NCBI RefSeq assembly: GCF_001314225.1
Contig: NZ_CP012697.1
Location: forward strand, 4,030,001 to 4,094,000
Direction: 5' to 3'
Origin: Microbacterium sp. No. 7
GTDB taxonomy: Bacteria; Actinomycetota; Actinomycetes; Actinomycetales; Microbacteriaceae
DNA length: 64,000 nt
Below, in pieces: positions 1-15,046 of the stretch. The notes under the pieces were generated by a model, which saw only the letters and a list, made by a program, of their open reading frames with translations, was not told the origin of the DNA and searched no databases. How positions within the stretch are numbered: the first letter of the stretch is position 1; the number at the start of each line of letters is the position of its first letter. The position numbers and the translations under genes are program-made.

Positions 1-1
1 G

Positions 2-895
2 TCGCAGTTCTGGGAAGTCCGTGAACGCGACGCACGACACCTGCGACGAGAGGATCGCGACGAGATCTCCCGGCGCATGCACGTCGTCAGCCGTGCCGTT
101 CGCACCGAGCTCGGCGCGCTCCGCCCGGAGTTGTCCCCCGACCAGTCGGCGGTGCTGACCAGGGCGGTGCTCGCCGTCTTCACGATGCCCTCGGCATATG
201 GATCGCGAGCGCAGCCCGACGATCTCCCGGCCATGCTCGCACGGATCGCTCGACGGATCGTCGACACGCCGGCGAGCAGGCTCGAGCCGAGGGTGCTCAT
301 CGAGGTGCCGACGAGCGTCGGCTCGGCGGCTCTCAGCAAACGCGAGCGTGTCCTGCACGAGGCGACGCGACTCTTCGGCGAGCACGGCTACGAGAGCGTG
401 AGCATGGAGGACCTCGGCCAGGCCGTGGGAATGTCCGCCGCGAGCCTCTACCACTACTACTCGGGCAAGGCGGAGATCTTCACGAGCATCTTCCGGAGAG
501 GACTGGAGTGGCTCGCGATCGATCGAGCGCACCATCCGCCCGACGACGCGTCGATCACCGCACGGATGCGCGCGTTCCTCGAGTCCTACACGCGGCTCGC
601 ACTGACGTGGCACGACGTCTTCGTCCTCTTCGTGCGCGAGCGCGCCGCGCTCGTGCGGATCGAGGAGGGCTCGATCGTGCGGTCGTACCGGGACTACTTC
701 AACAACGGCCTCGTGCTCCTGCGCGAAGCCCGCCCCGATCTCTCCGCCCGCGAAGCACGAGGGCTCCTGGCATGCGTCGTGAGCGTCATCAACGATCTCG
801 CGATCACGCCGCAGGAGCCGACACAGGGTCCCGACCCGAGGATGACCGGCACCGTGCTGACCGACATCGCCTTCGACCTTCTCGACGTCGTCTAG
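2..895 (+). CDS. Tandem double-TetR transcriptional regulator, 5' end cut by window edge
   Basis: The frame is open from base 2, and the ATG at 77 lies inside the gene, so the true start is to the left of the window. The visible 297 residues hold a TetR-type helix-turn-helix (around bases 335-490, with LFGEHGYESV and ASLYHYYSGK) followed by a helical effector domain. The part before this helix-turn-helix (ELSPDQSAVLTRAVLAVF) matches the segment between the two helix-turn-helix units of the protein at 8872-10092, so the missing N-terminus probably carries a first TetR unit. Known: TetR proteins repress nearby genes until a ligand, often an acyl-CoA, binds. Inferred: this copy and the one at 8872 are paralogues that may act on the same operators. 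The gene ends at a strong hairpin (915-968). Confidence 0.85.
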   Translation, partial: SQFWEVRERDARHLRREDRDEISRRMHVVSRAVRTELGALRPELSPDQSAVLTRAVLAVFTMPSAYGSRAQPDDLPAMLARIARRIVDTPASRLEPRVLIEVPTSVGSAALSKRERVLHEATRLFGEHGYESVSMEDLGQAVGMSAASLYHYYSGKAEIFTSIFRRGLEWLAIDRAHHPPDDASITARMRAFLESYTRLALTWHDVFVLFVRERAALVRIEEGSIVRSYRDYFNNGLVLLREARPDLSAREARGLLACVVSVINDLAITPQEPTQGPDPRMTGTVLTDIAFDLLDVV

Positions 896-914
896 CTCGA
901 TCGCTCCGCACGCA

Positions 915-968
915 GAGATGGCTGCGGTTCCCCACCCAGGCGTCTGGGCGGGAAACCGCAGCCATCTC
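915..968. terminator. Bidirectional hairpin terminator between convergent genes
   Basis: A 15-base perfect inverted repeat (GAGATGGCTGCGGTT and its complement) sits between the convergent ends of the TetR gene (895) and the ketosynthase gene (998). There is no clear T-run, which is usual for GC-rich actinomycetes. Confidence 0.8.
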
Positions 969-997
969 GTCGTATCGCGCTCCCGTGCGCGAGTGGC

Positions 998-2260
998 TCA
1001 GGCCTCCTGCGCCTCGCGGCTCACGACGAGGGACGCGTTCTGGCCGCCGAAGCCGAAGGCGTTCACCTGCAGCCAGTCCACGGTGCGGCGTCGCGGCTCG
1101 TCGAGAACGAGGTCGAAGCGGATCAGCGGGTCGGGCGTGCTCGTGCCGCCCGTGAAGATGACCTCGTCGCGCTTCATGCCCTCCAGGGCCGTCACGAGGG
1201 CGATCGCCCCGGCGGCACCCGTCGGATGCCCGAGCGTGCCCTTCACCGACATGACCGAGACCTCTCCCACGCGCGCTCCGTACAGGTCGTTGATCGCGTT
1301 GATCTCCGCGACGTCGCCCTTGGCGGTGCCCGTGCCGTGCGCGGCGACGGCGTCGATCACCTCGGGCGACACTCCGGCGTCGGCCAGCGCGTGCTCCATC
1401 GCGAGGCGTTCCCACTGCCCCGTGGGATCAGGCGTCGAGGGGTGGTAGGCGTCGGCCGCCGATCCCCATCCCTGCACCCACCCGAGCGGACGGGCGCCGC
1501 GGCGTCGCGCGTGCTCCTCGCTCTCGAGCACGAACATGCCGGCGCCCTCGCCGAAGACCATGCCACCGCGGTCGACGTCGAACGGACGGCAGGCCTTGGT
1601 CGGGTCGTCGACGTTCGCCCCCATGCCGTAGTTGCTGCGGGAGTACGCGCTCGCGGGCACGTAGCCGTCCTCGCCGATGCGCCAGGAGAGACCGCCCTCC
1701 GCGCCGCCGACGAGGGCCACGTCGATCTGGCCCGACGCGATGAAGCGCGCGCCGAGGCCGATGGCGTCGAGCGACGAGGCGCATGCCGTGCTGATGGTCA
1801 GCGTCGGCCCGTGCAGTCCCCAGTTCATCGCGATCTGGGAGGCGGCGAGGTTGGGCCACACCCGGATCTGATACTTGCCGCTCGCGGTTTCGCGGCCCGC
1901 CCGGTCGACGTCGAACTGCGCCCGCTCCATCGACTGCGTGCCGTTCTTGGCCGTGCCGACGAAGATGCCGGTGCGGAGCGGGTCGAGCTCCCCGATGCCC
2001 GCGTGGGCGAGCGCCTCGGTGACGGCGAATCCCGCGTTCTGGGCGAACGGGTCGATGCCGTCGAGCTTGCGCGCGTCCATCCATGCCGGCGGCCGGGTCT
2101 CCACCGGGGCCCACCACTCGAAACGCTCCGGATCGTCACGGGTCCACGGCGTCTCCCTGATCGCGACCTCTTTCGCGCAGAGCCGGTCGTAGAGCTCCGC
2201 CGGATCGTGGCCCAACGCGGACGCGACACCCATGCCGGTGATGGCGACGTTCATTCCCAC
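998..2260 (-). CDS. Beta-ketoacyl synthase, FabF (KAS II)-like
   Basis: A 420-residue thiolase-fold condensing enzyme. The Cys-His-His triad is intact: C160 in STACASS, H308 in AAHGTGT and H345 in GHPTGAAG; the C-terminal NAFGFGGQNAS glycine loop is also present. The family makes a C-C bond by decarboxylative condensation of a malonyl-thioester with an acyl primer. I chose the GTG at 2260 because GGAAGG lies 8 bases upstream; an ATG at 2254 would sit too far from it. It is divergent from a giant acyl-CoA carboxylase that could supply malonyl-type substrate. No acyl-carrier protein, ketoreductase or malonyltransferase is nearby, so it is not an ordinary fatty-acid synthesis locus. It could act in a small polyketide-like or acyl-elongation step; the substrate is unknown. 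Confidence 0.85.
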   Translation of the reverse strand: MGMNVAITGMGVASALGHDPAELYDRLCAKEVAIRETPWTRDDPERFEWWAPVETRPPAWMDARKLDGIDPFAQNAGFAVTEALAHAGIGELDPLRTGIFVGTAKNGTQSMERAQFDVDRAGRETASGKYQIRVWPNLAASQIAMNWGLHGPTLTISTACASSLDAIGLGARFIASGQIDVALVGGAEGGLSWRIGEDGYVPASAYSRSNYGMGANVDDPTKACRPFDVDRGGMVFGEGAGMFVLESEEHARRRGARPLGWVQGWGSAADAYHPSTPDPTGQWERLAMEHALADAGVSPEVIDAVAAHGTGTAKGDVAEINAINDLYGARVGEVSVMSVKGTLGHPTGAAGAIALVTALEGMKRDEVIFTGGTSTPDPLIRFDLVLDEPRRRTVDWLQVNAFGFGGQNASLVVSREAQEA

Positions 2261-2355
2261 TGTGCGTTCCTTCCGTCACACGCGGCGCCAGCCGTGGCCC
2301 GCGTCGAGGACTCACCGCGTCCGATCGCGCAGATGACAACCTCACTGCGGTCAAC

Positions 2356-2395
2356 GTAGCACTAATAATTGATGCACAGCAAGAATTATGGCTAC
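2356..2395. promoter_or_regulatory. AT-rich inverted repeat in divergent ketosynthase/carboxylase promoter region
   Basis: The 222-base gap between the divergent starts at 2260 and 2483 contains an unusually AT-rich stretch. Inner arms ATAATT (2365-2370) and AATTAT (2384-2389) are flanked by GTAGC (2356-2360) and GCTAC (2391-2395), with unequal spacing. This is plausible as an operator or promoter core for both genes. No matching copy is seen elsewhere in the window, apart from a GCCATAATT half-site shared with the PaaX promoter near 33060. Confidence 0.35.
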
Positions 2396-2482
2396 TATTC
2401 TCGCACGCCCTCGTCGCACGACGCAGCTCGTCGAGGCGATCCGCACCGCTCGGTGCGCGGGCGCGCACCGGAAGGAATCCCC

Positions 2483-7917
<5,435 letters not shown>

Positions 7918-7918
<1 letters not shown>

Positions 7919-7945
7919 CAATCTAGTGACTGTTCACTAGATTGT
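7918..7945. promoter_or_regulatory. Palindromic operator, TCTAGTGA-N4-TCACTAGA type
   Basis: A perfect inverted repeat with 12-base arms (ACAATCTAGTGA and its complement) and a 4-base spacer, starting on the last base of the carboxylase stop codon and ending 58 bases before the crotonase start at 8004. The size suits a TetR dimer. Close copies with the same 4-base spacer occur at 10934-10953, 10974-10993, 37710-37729 and 43205-43224. It probably controls 8004 and the tandem-TetR gene at 8872. Confidence 0.75.
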
Positions 7946-8003
7946 GGTGGGAGCGATGGCCCACGCGACCCGCGCGGGCCACGACGATGAGAGGAGCGGT
8001 CGC

Positions 8004-8801
8004 ATGGCGACATTCCCCCACCTGCGCACCTGGATCGAGGACGGCGTCGGCGTCATCCAGCTGAACCACCCCGAGAAGCGCAACGCCCTCGGCTGGGAGC
8101 TGCACGAGGAGCTGATCGCGGCGCTGGCGAGCTGGGCCTACGACGACGAGGTCGCCGCGGTGCTGCTCATCGGCACCGAGGAGTACTTCTGCGCGGGCTG
8201 GCGCCTCGACGTGCTGAACGGCATCACGGGCGAGAACCAGCGCCGGTTCACCGAGCTGGCGACGCGGCTGATGACCGACCTCGCCGACTATCGCAAGCCC
8301 ACGATCGCCGGCGTCGCGGGCGTCGCCCCCGGCTACGGCATGGACCTCGCGAACATGTGCGACACCACGATCGCCTCCGAGAACGCGTTCTTCGGCTCGA
8401 CGCAGGTCAAGTACGGCATGAACGGCTTCTACGGCGGCCTGATGCGCAAGGTCGGCCCGATGCGCGCTCGGCGCCTGTTCTTCACCGGCGACCCCGTCGA
8501 CGCCCGCGAGGCCTACCGCATCGGGCTCGTCGACCAGCTCGCCCCCGTCGGCTCGGTCATCCCCACCGCGCTCGAGGTGGCGAAGCAGATCGCCGAGATG
8601 GGCTCGGAGATGGCCGTCGTGCTCAAGGAGGTCGCGCTGCGGGCGACGAACATGGACCACGTCGGCGGCATCGCCTACGAGCTGCGCGTGACGCACGACC
8701 TCACCCAGCGCCCCGTCTTCCACGAGCGCACCCCCGAGGGCCTGCGGCGGCTCGGCGCGGGCGCCTCGCGGGCCACCGAGCGCGTGATCGGCGGCTCCTG
8801 A
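8004..8801 (+). CDS. Crotonase-superfamily protein with atypical active site
   Basis: 265 residues, start ATG with GAGGAG 7 bases upstream. The fold signature of enoyl-CoA hydratase/isomerase proteins is clear: oxyanion-hole segments FCAGWRLD and APGYGMDL. However, the two catalytic glutamates of true hydratases are replaced: the first aligns with the Asp of GMDLANMCD, the second with the Gln of FGSTQVKYG. A simple hydratase role is therefore doubtful; related crotonases act as isomerases, hydrolases, C-C lyases or dehalogenases. The protein at 10096-10851 has the same Asp/Gln pair, suggesting the two work on related substrates. It lies between the carboxylase and the tandem-TetR gene and downstream of the palindromic operator at 7918. 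Confidence 0.85.
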   Translation: MATFPHLRTWIEDGVGVIQLNHPEKRNALGWELHEELIAALASWAYDDEVAAVLLIGTEEYFCAGWRLDVLNGITGENQRRFTELATRLMTDLADYRKPTIAGVAGVAPGYGMDLANMCDTTIASENAFFGSTQVKYGMNGFYGGLMRKVGPMRARRLFFTGDPVDAREAYRIGLVDQLAPVGSVIPTALEVAKQIAEMGSEMAVVLKEVALRATNMDHVGGIAYELRVTHDLTQRPVFHERTPEGLRRLGAGASRATERVIGGS

Positions 8802-8871
8802 TCCGCCGTCGTTGTAGGGTTGACTGCTCGAGAGCATCGGAGCGATCCATCGTCCTGACGAGAGGAATGCC

Positions 8872-10092
8872 GTGTCGTCAACCGTGAGCCCGCCGCCTGA
8901 GCCGGGCTCGAAGACGCGCCGCGACCAGCGCCGGCTCGTCCGGCGCGACGAGATCGTCCGAGCGGCGACGCCGCTGTTCCGCAGCAAGGGCTTCGCCGGC
9001 GTGCGGATGACGGAGATCGCGGGCGCGGTCGGCATCACCGCGCCCGCGCTCTACCGCCATTTCGACGGCAAGCAGGCACTGCTGATGGCCTGCATCGGAT
9101 CGGGGCTCGACGTCGTCGAGGCCGCGATCGCGCAGGGCGGCGGCGAGCTGGGGGCTACCCTCGACCTGCTCGCCGCGTCGGCCGTGGACCGCAGCGACCT
9201 CTGGATCCTGGTGCAGCGCGACGGCCGCAACCTCGACCCCGACGCGCGCGCCGACTATCGCTCTCGCCTCGCCGCCGTCGTGGGCGACCTCTCCGCCGTC
9301 ATCGGCGCACGACGCGCCGACCTCTCCGCCGACGACGGCGAATGGCTCGCCCGCGCCGTGCTCGCGACCCTCGCCGCGCCGGCGCAGTACCAGCTCCCGC
9401 TGTCGGGGCGTCCGCTGCAGCGGGCCCTGCTCGCCGTGAGCGAGCAGATCTGCACGCTCACGGGCTTCGACGACGCGCCGGTCGTCGACCTGACCGAGGT
9501 CGCGCGCAACACCCCTTTCCAGATCGACGCCCCGCGTCGGGAGTCGCTGCTGCAGCACGCGGCCGCGCTCATCGCCGAGAGGGGCTATCAGCAGGTCACG
9601 ATCGACGACATCGGCGCCGCCGCCGACATCGCGGGCCCCAGCCTCTATCACCACTTCGCCAGCAAGGGCGAGATCCTCTCCGCCATCCTGCGCCGGGCGG
9701 CGGACTGGATCGAGGTCGACCGCCTGCGCGCCATGCGCGAGGCCACGGAGCCTGCGGAGATCCTGCAGTTGCTGGTGCAGTCCTACACCGCGCTGGCGCT
9801 CACCCACTCGGAGCTGTTCCGCATCTTCACCCAGGAGCGCGTGCATCTGCCCGAGGACGAGCGGCGCTCGCTCGCCCGGGTGCATCGCGAGTCGATCGAC
9901 CACTGGGTCGCACTGCTCGAGACGGTGCGTCCCGACCTGAACGACGCGGTCGCCCGCGTCTACGTCTCGAGCGCGCTGTGCATCATCAACGACATGTCGC
10001 GGCCCGAGGCGGTGCGGACGCATCCGCAGGCGGCGACGCGCATCGCTGCACTCGCGTCGCACGCCCTGCGGACGGCCCCCGGCGACCGCTGA
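8872..10092 (+). CDS. Tandem double-TetR transcriptional regulator
   Basis: 406 residues, GTG start preceded by GAGGA about 6 bases away. Two complete TetR-type DNA-binding units lie in one chain: residues about 26-72 (LFRSKGFAGVRMTEIAG, ALYRHF) and about 223-272 (LIAERGYQQVTIDDIGA, SLYHHF), each followed by a helical ligand or dimer domain. Ordinary TetR proteins are about 200 residues with one unit, so a single chain could act like a built-in dimer. It follows the crotonase gene by 70 bases and is convergent with the crotonase gene at 10096-10851. The truncated gene at 2-895 is a paralogue. Likely regulator of the TCTAGTGA-type operators, by position only. Confidence 0.88.
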   Translation: MSSTVSPPPEPGSKTRRDQRRLVRRDEIVRAATPLFRSKGFAGVRMTEIAGAVGITAPALYRHFDGKQALLMACIGSGLDVVEAAIAQGGGELGATLDLLAASAVDRSDLWILVQRDGRNLDPDARADYRSRLAAVVGDLSAVIGARRADLSADDGEWLARAVLATLAAPAQYQLPLSGRPLQRALLAVSEQICTLTGFDDAPVVDLTEVARNTPFQIDAPRRESLLQHAAALIAERGYQQVTIDDIGAAADIAGPSLYHHFASKGEILSAILRRAADWIEVDRLRAMREATEPAEILQLLVQSYTALALTHSELFRIFTQERVHLPEDERRSLARVHRESIDHWVALLETVRPDLNDAVARVYVSSALCIINDMSRPEAVRTHPQAATRIAALASHALRTAPGDR

Positions 10093-10095
10093 CGC

Positions 10096-10851
10096 CTACT
10101 TGCGGAGCTTCGCGTAGCCCTCGTTGACGCGGCGGATGACGTCGGGCTGACGGATCACCTCGCGGTACGCGAGCGTCTCATAGGTCAGCGCGCTGATCGG
10201 GTCCATCGCCGGCGCCCGCAGCATCATCTCCTTGTTGTTGGCGGCGGAGCGCGTCGTCGTCTCGGCGATCGCGCGCGCGAGCCTCGTCGCCTCGGCGACG
10301 ACGGTCCCCGCGGGCACCAGCCGGTCGACCATGCCGATGCGCTCGATCTCCCGGGCGTCGATGAGCTCGCCCGACAGGGTCAGCAGCTTCGCCTGGCTGA
10401 GCCCGATGATCTTCCACAGCGGCGTGAAGTACGGCGTGAGGCCCATCTTCACCTGCGGGTAGCCCATCCGCACGTTGTCGCCGCCGATGCGGATGTCGCA
10501 GAACACCGCGATGTCGCAGCCGCCGCCGAACGCGGGGCCGCCGACGGCGGCGATCGTGGGCTTCGGGTAGTCGAGGATCAGCCCGTACACCCAGAGGCAG
10601 ATCTCGGCGTAGGCGTCCATCGTCTCCTGCGTGAACGCCGACTGCAGCTGCAGGTCGAGGCCGGCGCAGAAGATGTCCTCGCCGCCGGTGATGACGACGA
10701 CGGCGACGTCGTCGTCCTTCTTCCACGCCGTCAGGCAGTCGCCGAGGTCCTGGAACAGCTCCATGCTCAGCGCGTTGCGGCGGTCGTAGCGGTCGAAGGC
10801 GATCGTGCCGACACCCTGGTCGACGCTGGCCTTGATCTCGGTGTATGTCAT
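10096..10851 (-). CDS. Crotonase-superfamily protein with atypical active site (second copy)
   Basis: 251 residues, start ATG 10851 with AGAGGA 7 bases upstream. Oxyanion-hole segments are FCAGLDL and AFGGGCDI. The hydratase glutamates are replaced by Asp (GGGCDIAVF) and Gln (GYPQVKMG), the same pair as in the protein at 8004-8801; overall the two differ a lot, so the shared pair is meaningful rather than a recent copy. The stop is only 3 bases from the end of the convergent tandem-TetR gene. It is divergent from the flavin oxidoreductase at 11030, with two operator-like repeats in the shared promoter. Function is likely the turnover of an acyl-CoA intermediate; which reaction is unknown. Confidence 0.85.
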   Translation of the reverse strand: MTYTEIKASVDQGVGTIAFDRYDRRNALSMELFQDLGDCLTAWKKDDDVAVVVITGGEDIFCAGLDLQLQSAFTQETMDAYAEICLWVYGLILDYPKPTIAAVGGPAFGGGCDIAVFCDIRIGGDNVRMGYPQVKMGLTPYFTPLWKIIGLSQAKLLTLSGELIDAREIERIGMVDRLVPAGTVVAEATRLARAIAETTTRSAANNKEMMLRAPAMDPISALTYETLAYREVIRQPDVIRRVNEGYAKLRK

Positions 10852-10933
10852 GACGGCATCCTCTGTCTCGCTGCGTGGGCGCTCCGCACTCACGCGTTGT
10901 GTAAACGTGCACTAGGCTACTAGTGAACCACAT

Positions 10934-10953
10934 ATTAGCGTGATGTCACTTGA
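10934..10953. promoter_or_regulatory. Operator-like inverted repeat, site 1 of the 10.9 kb divergent promoter
   Basis: ATTAGCGT-N4-TCACTTGA. It shares the TCACTTGATTTTC right half with the site upstream of the thiolase gene near 43217 and the overall 8-4-8 layout with the perfect palindrome at 7918. It lies about 80 bases upstream of the crotonase start at 10851. Confidence 0.5.
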
Positions 10954-10973
10954 TTTTCAGCCACTATGGATGC

Positions 10974-12007
<1,034 letters not shown>

Positions 12008-12023
12008 CGCGGAGCCGCGAGTC

Positions 12024-13412
12024 GTGACCCGCGACCCGCGGTCGGCGACGGCATCCCGGAAGCCGCTGCTGACCGCCACGACGGCACAGTTCCTGAACGC
12101 CCTCCATCTCGGCGTCGCTCCCCTGCTGGTGCCCTCGGTGCAGCACGAGCTCGCGCTGCATGAGACGCAGACGGCGTGGATCGTCGCGGGCTACACGCTC
12201 GCGTTCGGCGCGCTCGTGCTGCTGGGCGGACGCCTCGCCGACATCCACGGCGGGCGGACGATGCTCGTCCTCGGGATGCTGGGGGCGACCGCGGCGGCGC
12301 TGGTCGCCGCAGCCGCCCCCAGCGGCCTCGTGCTGATCGCGGGGCGGGTGCTGGCCGGAGCGGCGGCGGCCCTCACCGCACCGGCCGCGATGGAGATCAT
12401 CGCGCGCACGACCGACCGCGGCCCGGCCCGCTCGCACGCCCTCGGCTGGTTCGCGGCCGCGGGCGCCCTCGGCTTCGGCTCCGGGCTCGTGCTGGGCGGC
12501 TGGGGAGCGGACGCCCTCGGCTGGCGTCACGTGTTCCTGCTCCTGGCGGTCACGGCGCTGGCCTCGCTCGCGATGACGCTGCGCTGGGTGCCCCGCCGCG
12601 AGCGGGCCGTCTCCGGCCCGCTCGGACTGTGGGACTCCCTGACGTGCTGCGCCGGGCTGCTCGTCTTCGTCCACGGCGTGACGATCTCCTCGCGCGCCGG
12701 CTGGCTCACCGTGCCGACGCTCGGCGGCATCGCCCTCGGGCTCGCCCTGGTCGCCCTCTTCGTCTGGCGCCAGTCGCGATCGGCGGCTCCGCTCATGCCG
12801 CTCGAGATCTGGAGGGCTCCGGGCTTCTGGCGCGTCATCGTGTCGACCGCGCTCATCTACGGCGCCTGGGTCGGCGCCTACTTCTTCGGCGCCCTGATGC
12901 TGCGCGACGTGCTGGGCATGTCGGCGACCGCCGCGTCGCTGGCGATGCTGCCGACCGCCGCCGGCGCGATGTTCGGCTCGCTCTTCTCGGCGCACGTCCT
13001 TCCCCGCCTGCGGCGGGCGGAGAGCGCGATCGTCGGCGGCTCGCTCGTGTGCGGCATCGGCACGATCGCCCTGGCCCTGTTCGGCCCGGCCGGCGGCGCC
13101 CTGGCCGTGGTCGCGCTGCTGCTCGTGATCGTCGCGGGCGAGACGAGCGCCTTCGTCGCGCAGAACGTCACCGCGCTCGCGCTCGCGCCTGCGGGCCAGG
13201 AGGGCCTGGCGGGCGGGCTGTTCACCGCGGCGTGCCAGATCGGCGGCGGGCTCAGCGTCGGCCTGCTCAGCCTCGTCTTCGCGGCGCTGCCCGCGAGCGG
13301 CCCCGCACCGGAGGCCGCCTATGCGGTCACCCTCACGGCGGCGGGAACGCTTGCGATCCTCGCGGCGCTCGTCGTCGTCCGCCGTGCGACGCCGGCGGGG
13401 CGGTTGGGATAG
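12024..13412 (+). CDS. MFS transporter, drug/metabolite exporter-like
   Basis: 462 residues, GTG start 17 bases after the flavin oxidoreductase gene with a weak CGGAG site. Hydrophobic throughout, with the family motif A region GGRLADIHGGRT between the second and third helices and a glycine-rich helix GALGFGSGLVLGG. Length and pattern fit the DHA2-type (14-helix) proton antiporters of the inner membrane. It probably exports a pathway intermediate or a toxic acid, or imports a substrate; direction cannot be told from sequence. The final gene of the 11.0 kb operon; an AT-richer gap follows. Confidence 0.85.
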   Translation: MTRDPRSATASRKPLLTATTAQFLNALHLGVAPLLVPSVQHELALHETQTAWIVAGYTLAFGALVLLGGRLADIHGGRTMLVLGMLGATAAALVAAAAPSGLVLIAGRVLAGAAAALTAPAAMEIIARTTDRGPARSHALGWFAAAGALGFGSGLVLGGWGADALGWRHVFLLLAVTALASLAMTLRWVPRRERAVSGPLGLWDSLTCCAGLLVFVHGVTISSRAGWLTVPTLGGIALGLALVALFVWRQSRSAAPLMPLEIWRAPGFWRVIVSTALIYGAWVGAYFFGALMLRDVLGMSATAASLAMLPTAAGAMFGSLFSAHVLPRLRRAESAIVGGSLVCGIGTIALALFGPAGGALAVVALLLVIVAGETSAFVAQNVTALALAPAGQEGLAGGLFTAACQIGGGLSVGLLSLVFAALPASGPAPEAAYAVTLTAAGTLAILAALVVVRRATPAGRLG

Positions 13413-13438
13413 CGACGACGAGTGCCTTCCACTGATTC

Positions 13439-13456
13439 TCATTTCCTGCAAAATGA
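13439..13456. promoter_or_regulatory. AT-richer intergenic promoter region with small inverted repeat
   Basis: The 173-base gap 13413-13585 is clearly less GC-rich than its surroundings and probably holds the promoter of the amidohydrolase gene. It contains TCATTT-N6-AAATGA (13439-13456), which could be a regulator site; no second copy was seen near the Lrp gene. Confidence 0.3.
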
Positions 13457-13585
13457 TGTCTTCATTCGAGAAAAAACCTCATTGCACTCGACAAGCTCGC
13501 ACGATATCTCGCCCGCTTTCTACTCTGCAGCGGTACCCCCTCATCACAAGAGGGCAAACCCCGAGACTGCCGAGGTGCCGTGCAC

Positions 13586-15028
13586 ATGGACAAGAAGACC
13601 CGAATCGCTGCGATCGTCGCCGACCTGGGCGCCCGATTCATCGGGCTCAGCGACGAGATCTGGGATCGACCGGAGATGCGCTGGGCCGAGCACTTCGCGG
13701 TCGAGCGGCAGCGTGCCCTTGCGGTCGAATACGGCTTTCGCGTCCAGGATCGCGTCGGCGGACTGCCTACCGCCTTCTCGGCGGAGTACGGTCACGGAGG
13801 CCCCGTCATCGCGATCCTCGGCGAGTACGACGCCCTGGAGGGCTTGAGTCAGGCACCGGGGGCGACCACGCCGATGCCCGACCCGCACAACCTCACGACC
13901 TTCGGACACGGATGCGGGCATCATCTGCTCGGCGCAGGATCGCTTCTCGCAGCCGTGACCGTCGCGCGATACCTCGACGCGACCGGTCAGGAAGGGCGGG
14001 TCCGCTACTACGGCTGCCCCGCCGAAGAGGCCGCCGCCGGAAAGAGCTTCATGGTCCGGGCCGGCGCGTTCGACGACGTCGCCGCAGCGCTGACCTGGCA
14101 TCCGACGGGGTACTTCACGGCGAGGCAGTGGCACTCGCTCGCGTATGTGCAAGCCCGCTTCGCGTTCTCGGGCACCGCCGCCCACGCCGGCGTGAGCCCG
14201 CATCTGGGACGCAGCGCCCTCGACGCGGTCGAGCTCATGAACGTCGGCGTGAACTTCCTCCGGGAGCACATGCCCGCCAGCGCGCGCATCCACTACGCGA
14301 TCACGGACTCCGGCGGCACCTCGCCCAACGTGGTCCAGGCCAAGAGCACGGTGTACTACATCGTCCGCGCCGAGACGACCGCCGAGGTGCGCGACCTCTA
14401 CCGGCGCGTCACCGACATCGCCGAGGGCGCGGCGCTCATGACCGGCACGACCGTCGACGTGATCCCCGACGGCGCCAGCGCGGAGCTGTTGCCCAATGAC
14501 GCGCTCGAACGCCTCCTGCAATCGAACGTCGAGCTCTTCGGACCGATCGGCTTCACGCAGCAAGACCAGGAGCTCGCGGATCGGTACACCACGTCCCTGC
14601 CCGAGGAGCTGATCGCCGCGCACCGGTCGTCCGGTACGGCGACGCACGCGATCGCCGAGAGCCTGCAGACGAACGTTCCCTTCCTCGACACGGCCCGGCC
14701 GCGCGAGCTCGTCTTCGGCTCGACCGACGTGGGCGACGTGAGCTGGGTCACCCCGACTGCGCAGGTCATGGTGCAGGCCTGGGCATCGGGCACCCCGATG
14801 CACTCCTGGCAAGCGGTCGCGCAGGGCAAGCTCCCGGCCGCGCACGCGTCGCTCCTGCACGCCGCCCGCATCGTCGCGGCGAGCGCCGTGGACCTGCTGG
14901 AAAGCTCTGATCTCGTCGATGCCGCACGCGCGGAGCTGAGCGAGCGCACCAGCGAAGCCCCCTATGTCAGCCCGATCCCCGAGGGCACCGTGCCGCCACC
15001 GCTTCGCGAGGCCGCCGAGCGGCCGTGA
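13586..15028 (+). CDS. M20-family amidohydrolase, AbgB-like
   Basis: 480 residues from ATG 13586, which has GAGG 10 bases upstream; the GTG at 13580 would be only 4 bases from it. Metallopeptidase M20D features: GHGCGHHLLG, the acidic pair in PAEEAAAGKS, and the dimerisation-domain histidine in AAHAGVSPH. Length matches AbgB (p-aminobenzoyl-glutamate hydrolase subunit B, about 480 residues). These zinc or manganese enzymes cut amide bonds of N-acyl or N-aryl-acyl amino acids in the cytoplasm. The peptide-type ABC transporter downstream could import such conjugates, with the Lrp-type regulator between them sensing the amino acid. The exact substrate is unknown. Confidence 0.85.
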   Translation: MDKKTRIAAIVADLGARFIGLSDEIWDRPEMRWAEHFAVERQRALAVEYGFRVQDRVGGLPTAFSAEYGHGGPVIAILGEYDALEGLSQAPGATTPMPDPHNLTTFGHGCGHHLLGAGSLLAAVTVARYLDATGQEGRVRYYGCPAEEAAAGKSFMVRAGAFDDVAAALTWHPTGYFTARQWHSLAYVQARFAFSGTAAHAGVSPHLGRSALDAVELMNVGVNFLREHMPASARIHYAITDSGGTSPNVVQAKSTVYYIVRAETTAEVRDLYRRVTDIAEGAALMTGTTVDVIPDGASAELLPNDALERLLQSNVELFGPIGFTQQDQELADRYTTSLPEELIAAHRSSGTATHAIAESLQTNVPFLDTARPRELVFGSTDVGDVSWVTPTAQVMVQAWASGTPMHSWQAVAQGKLPAAHASLLHAARIVAASAVDLLESSDLVDAARAELSERTSEAPYVSPIPEGTVPPPLREAAERP

Positions 15029-15046
15029 CCGGCAGTCCGCGAACCC

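Noticed and set aside
77-895. ATG at 77 as the start of the first gene
   Set aside because: The frame is open to base 2 and the upstream residues still match the inter-domain part of the tandem-TetR paralogue, so 77 is internal.
10911-10925. CACTAG/CTAGTG pair as another member of the operator family
   Set aside because: Its half-sites point the opposite way to the 8-4-8 layout, so it may be coincidental or a different element.
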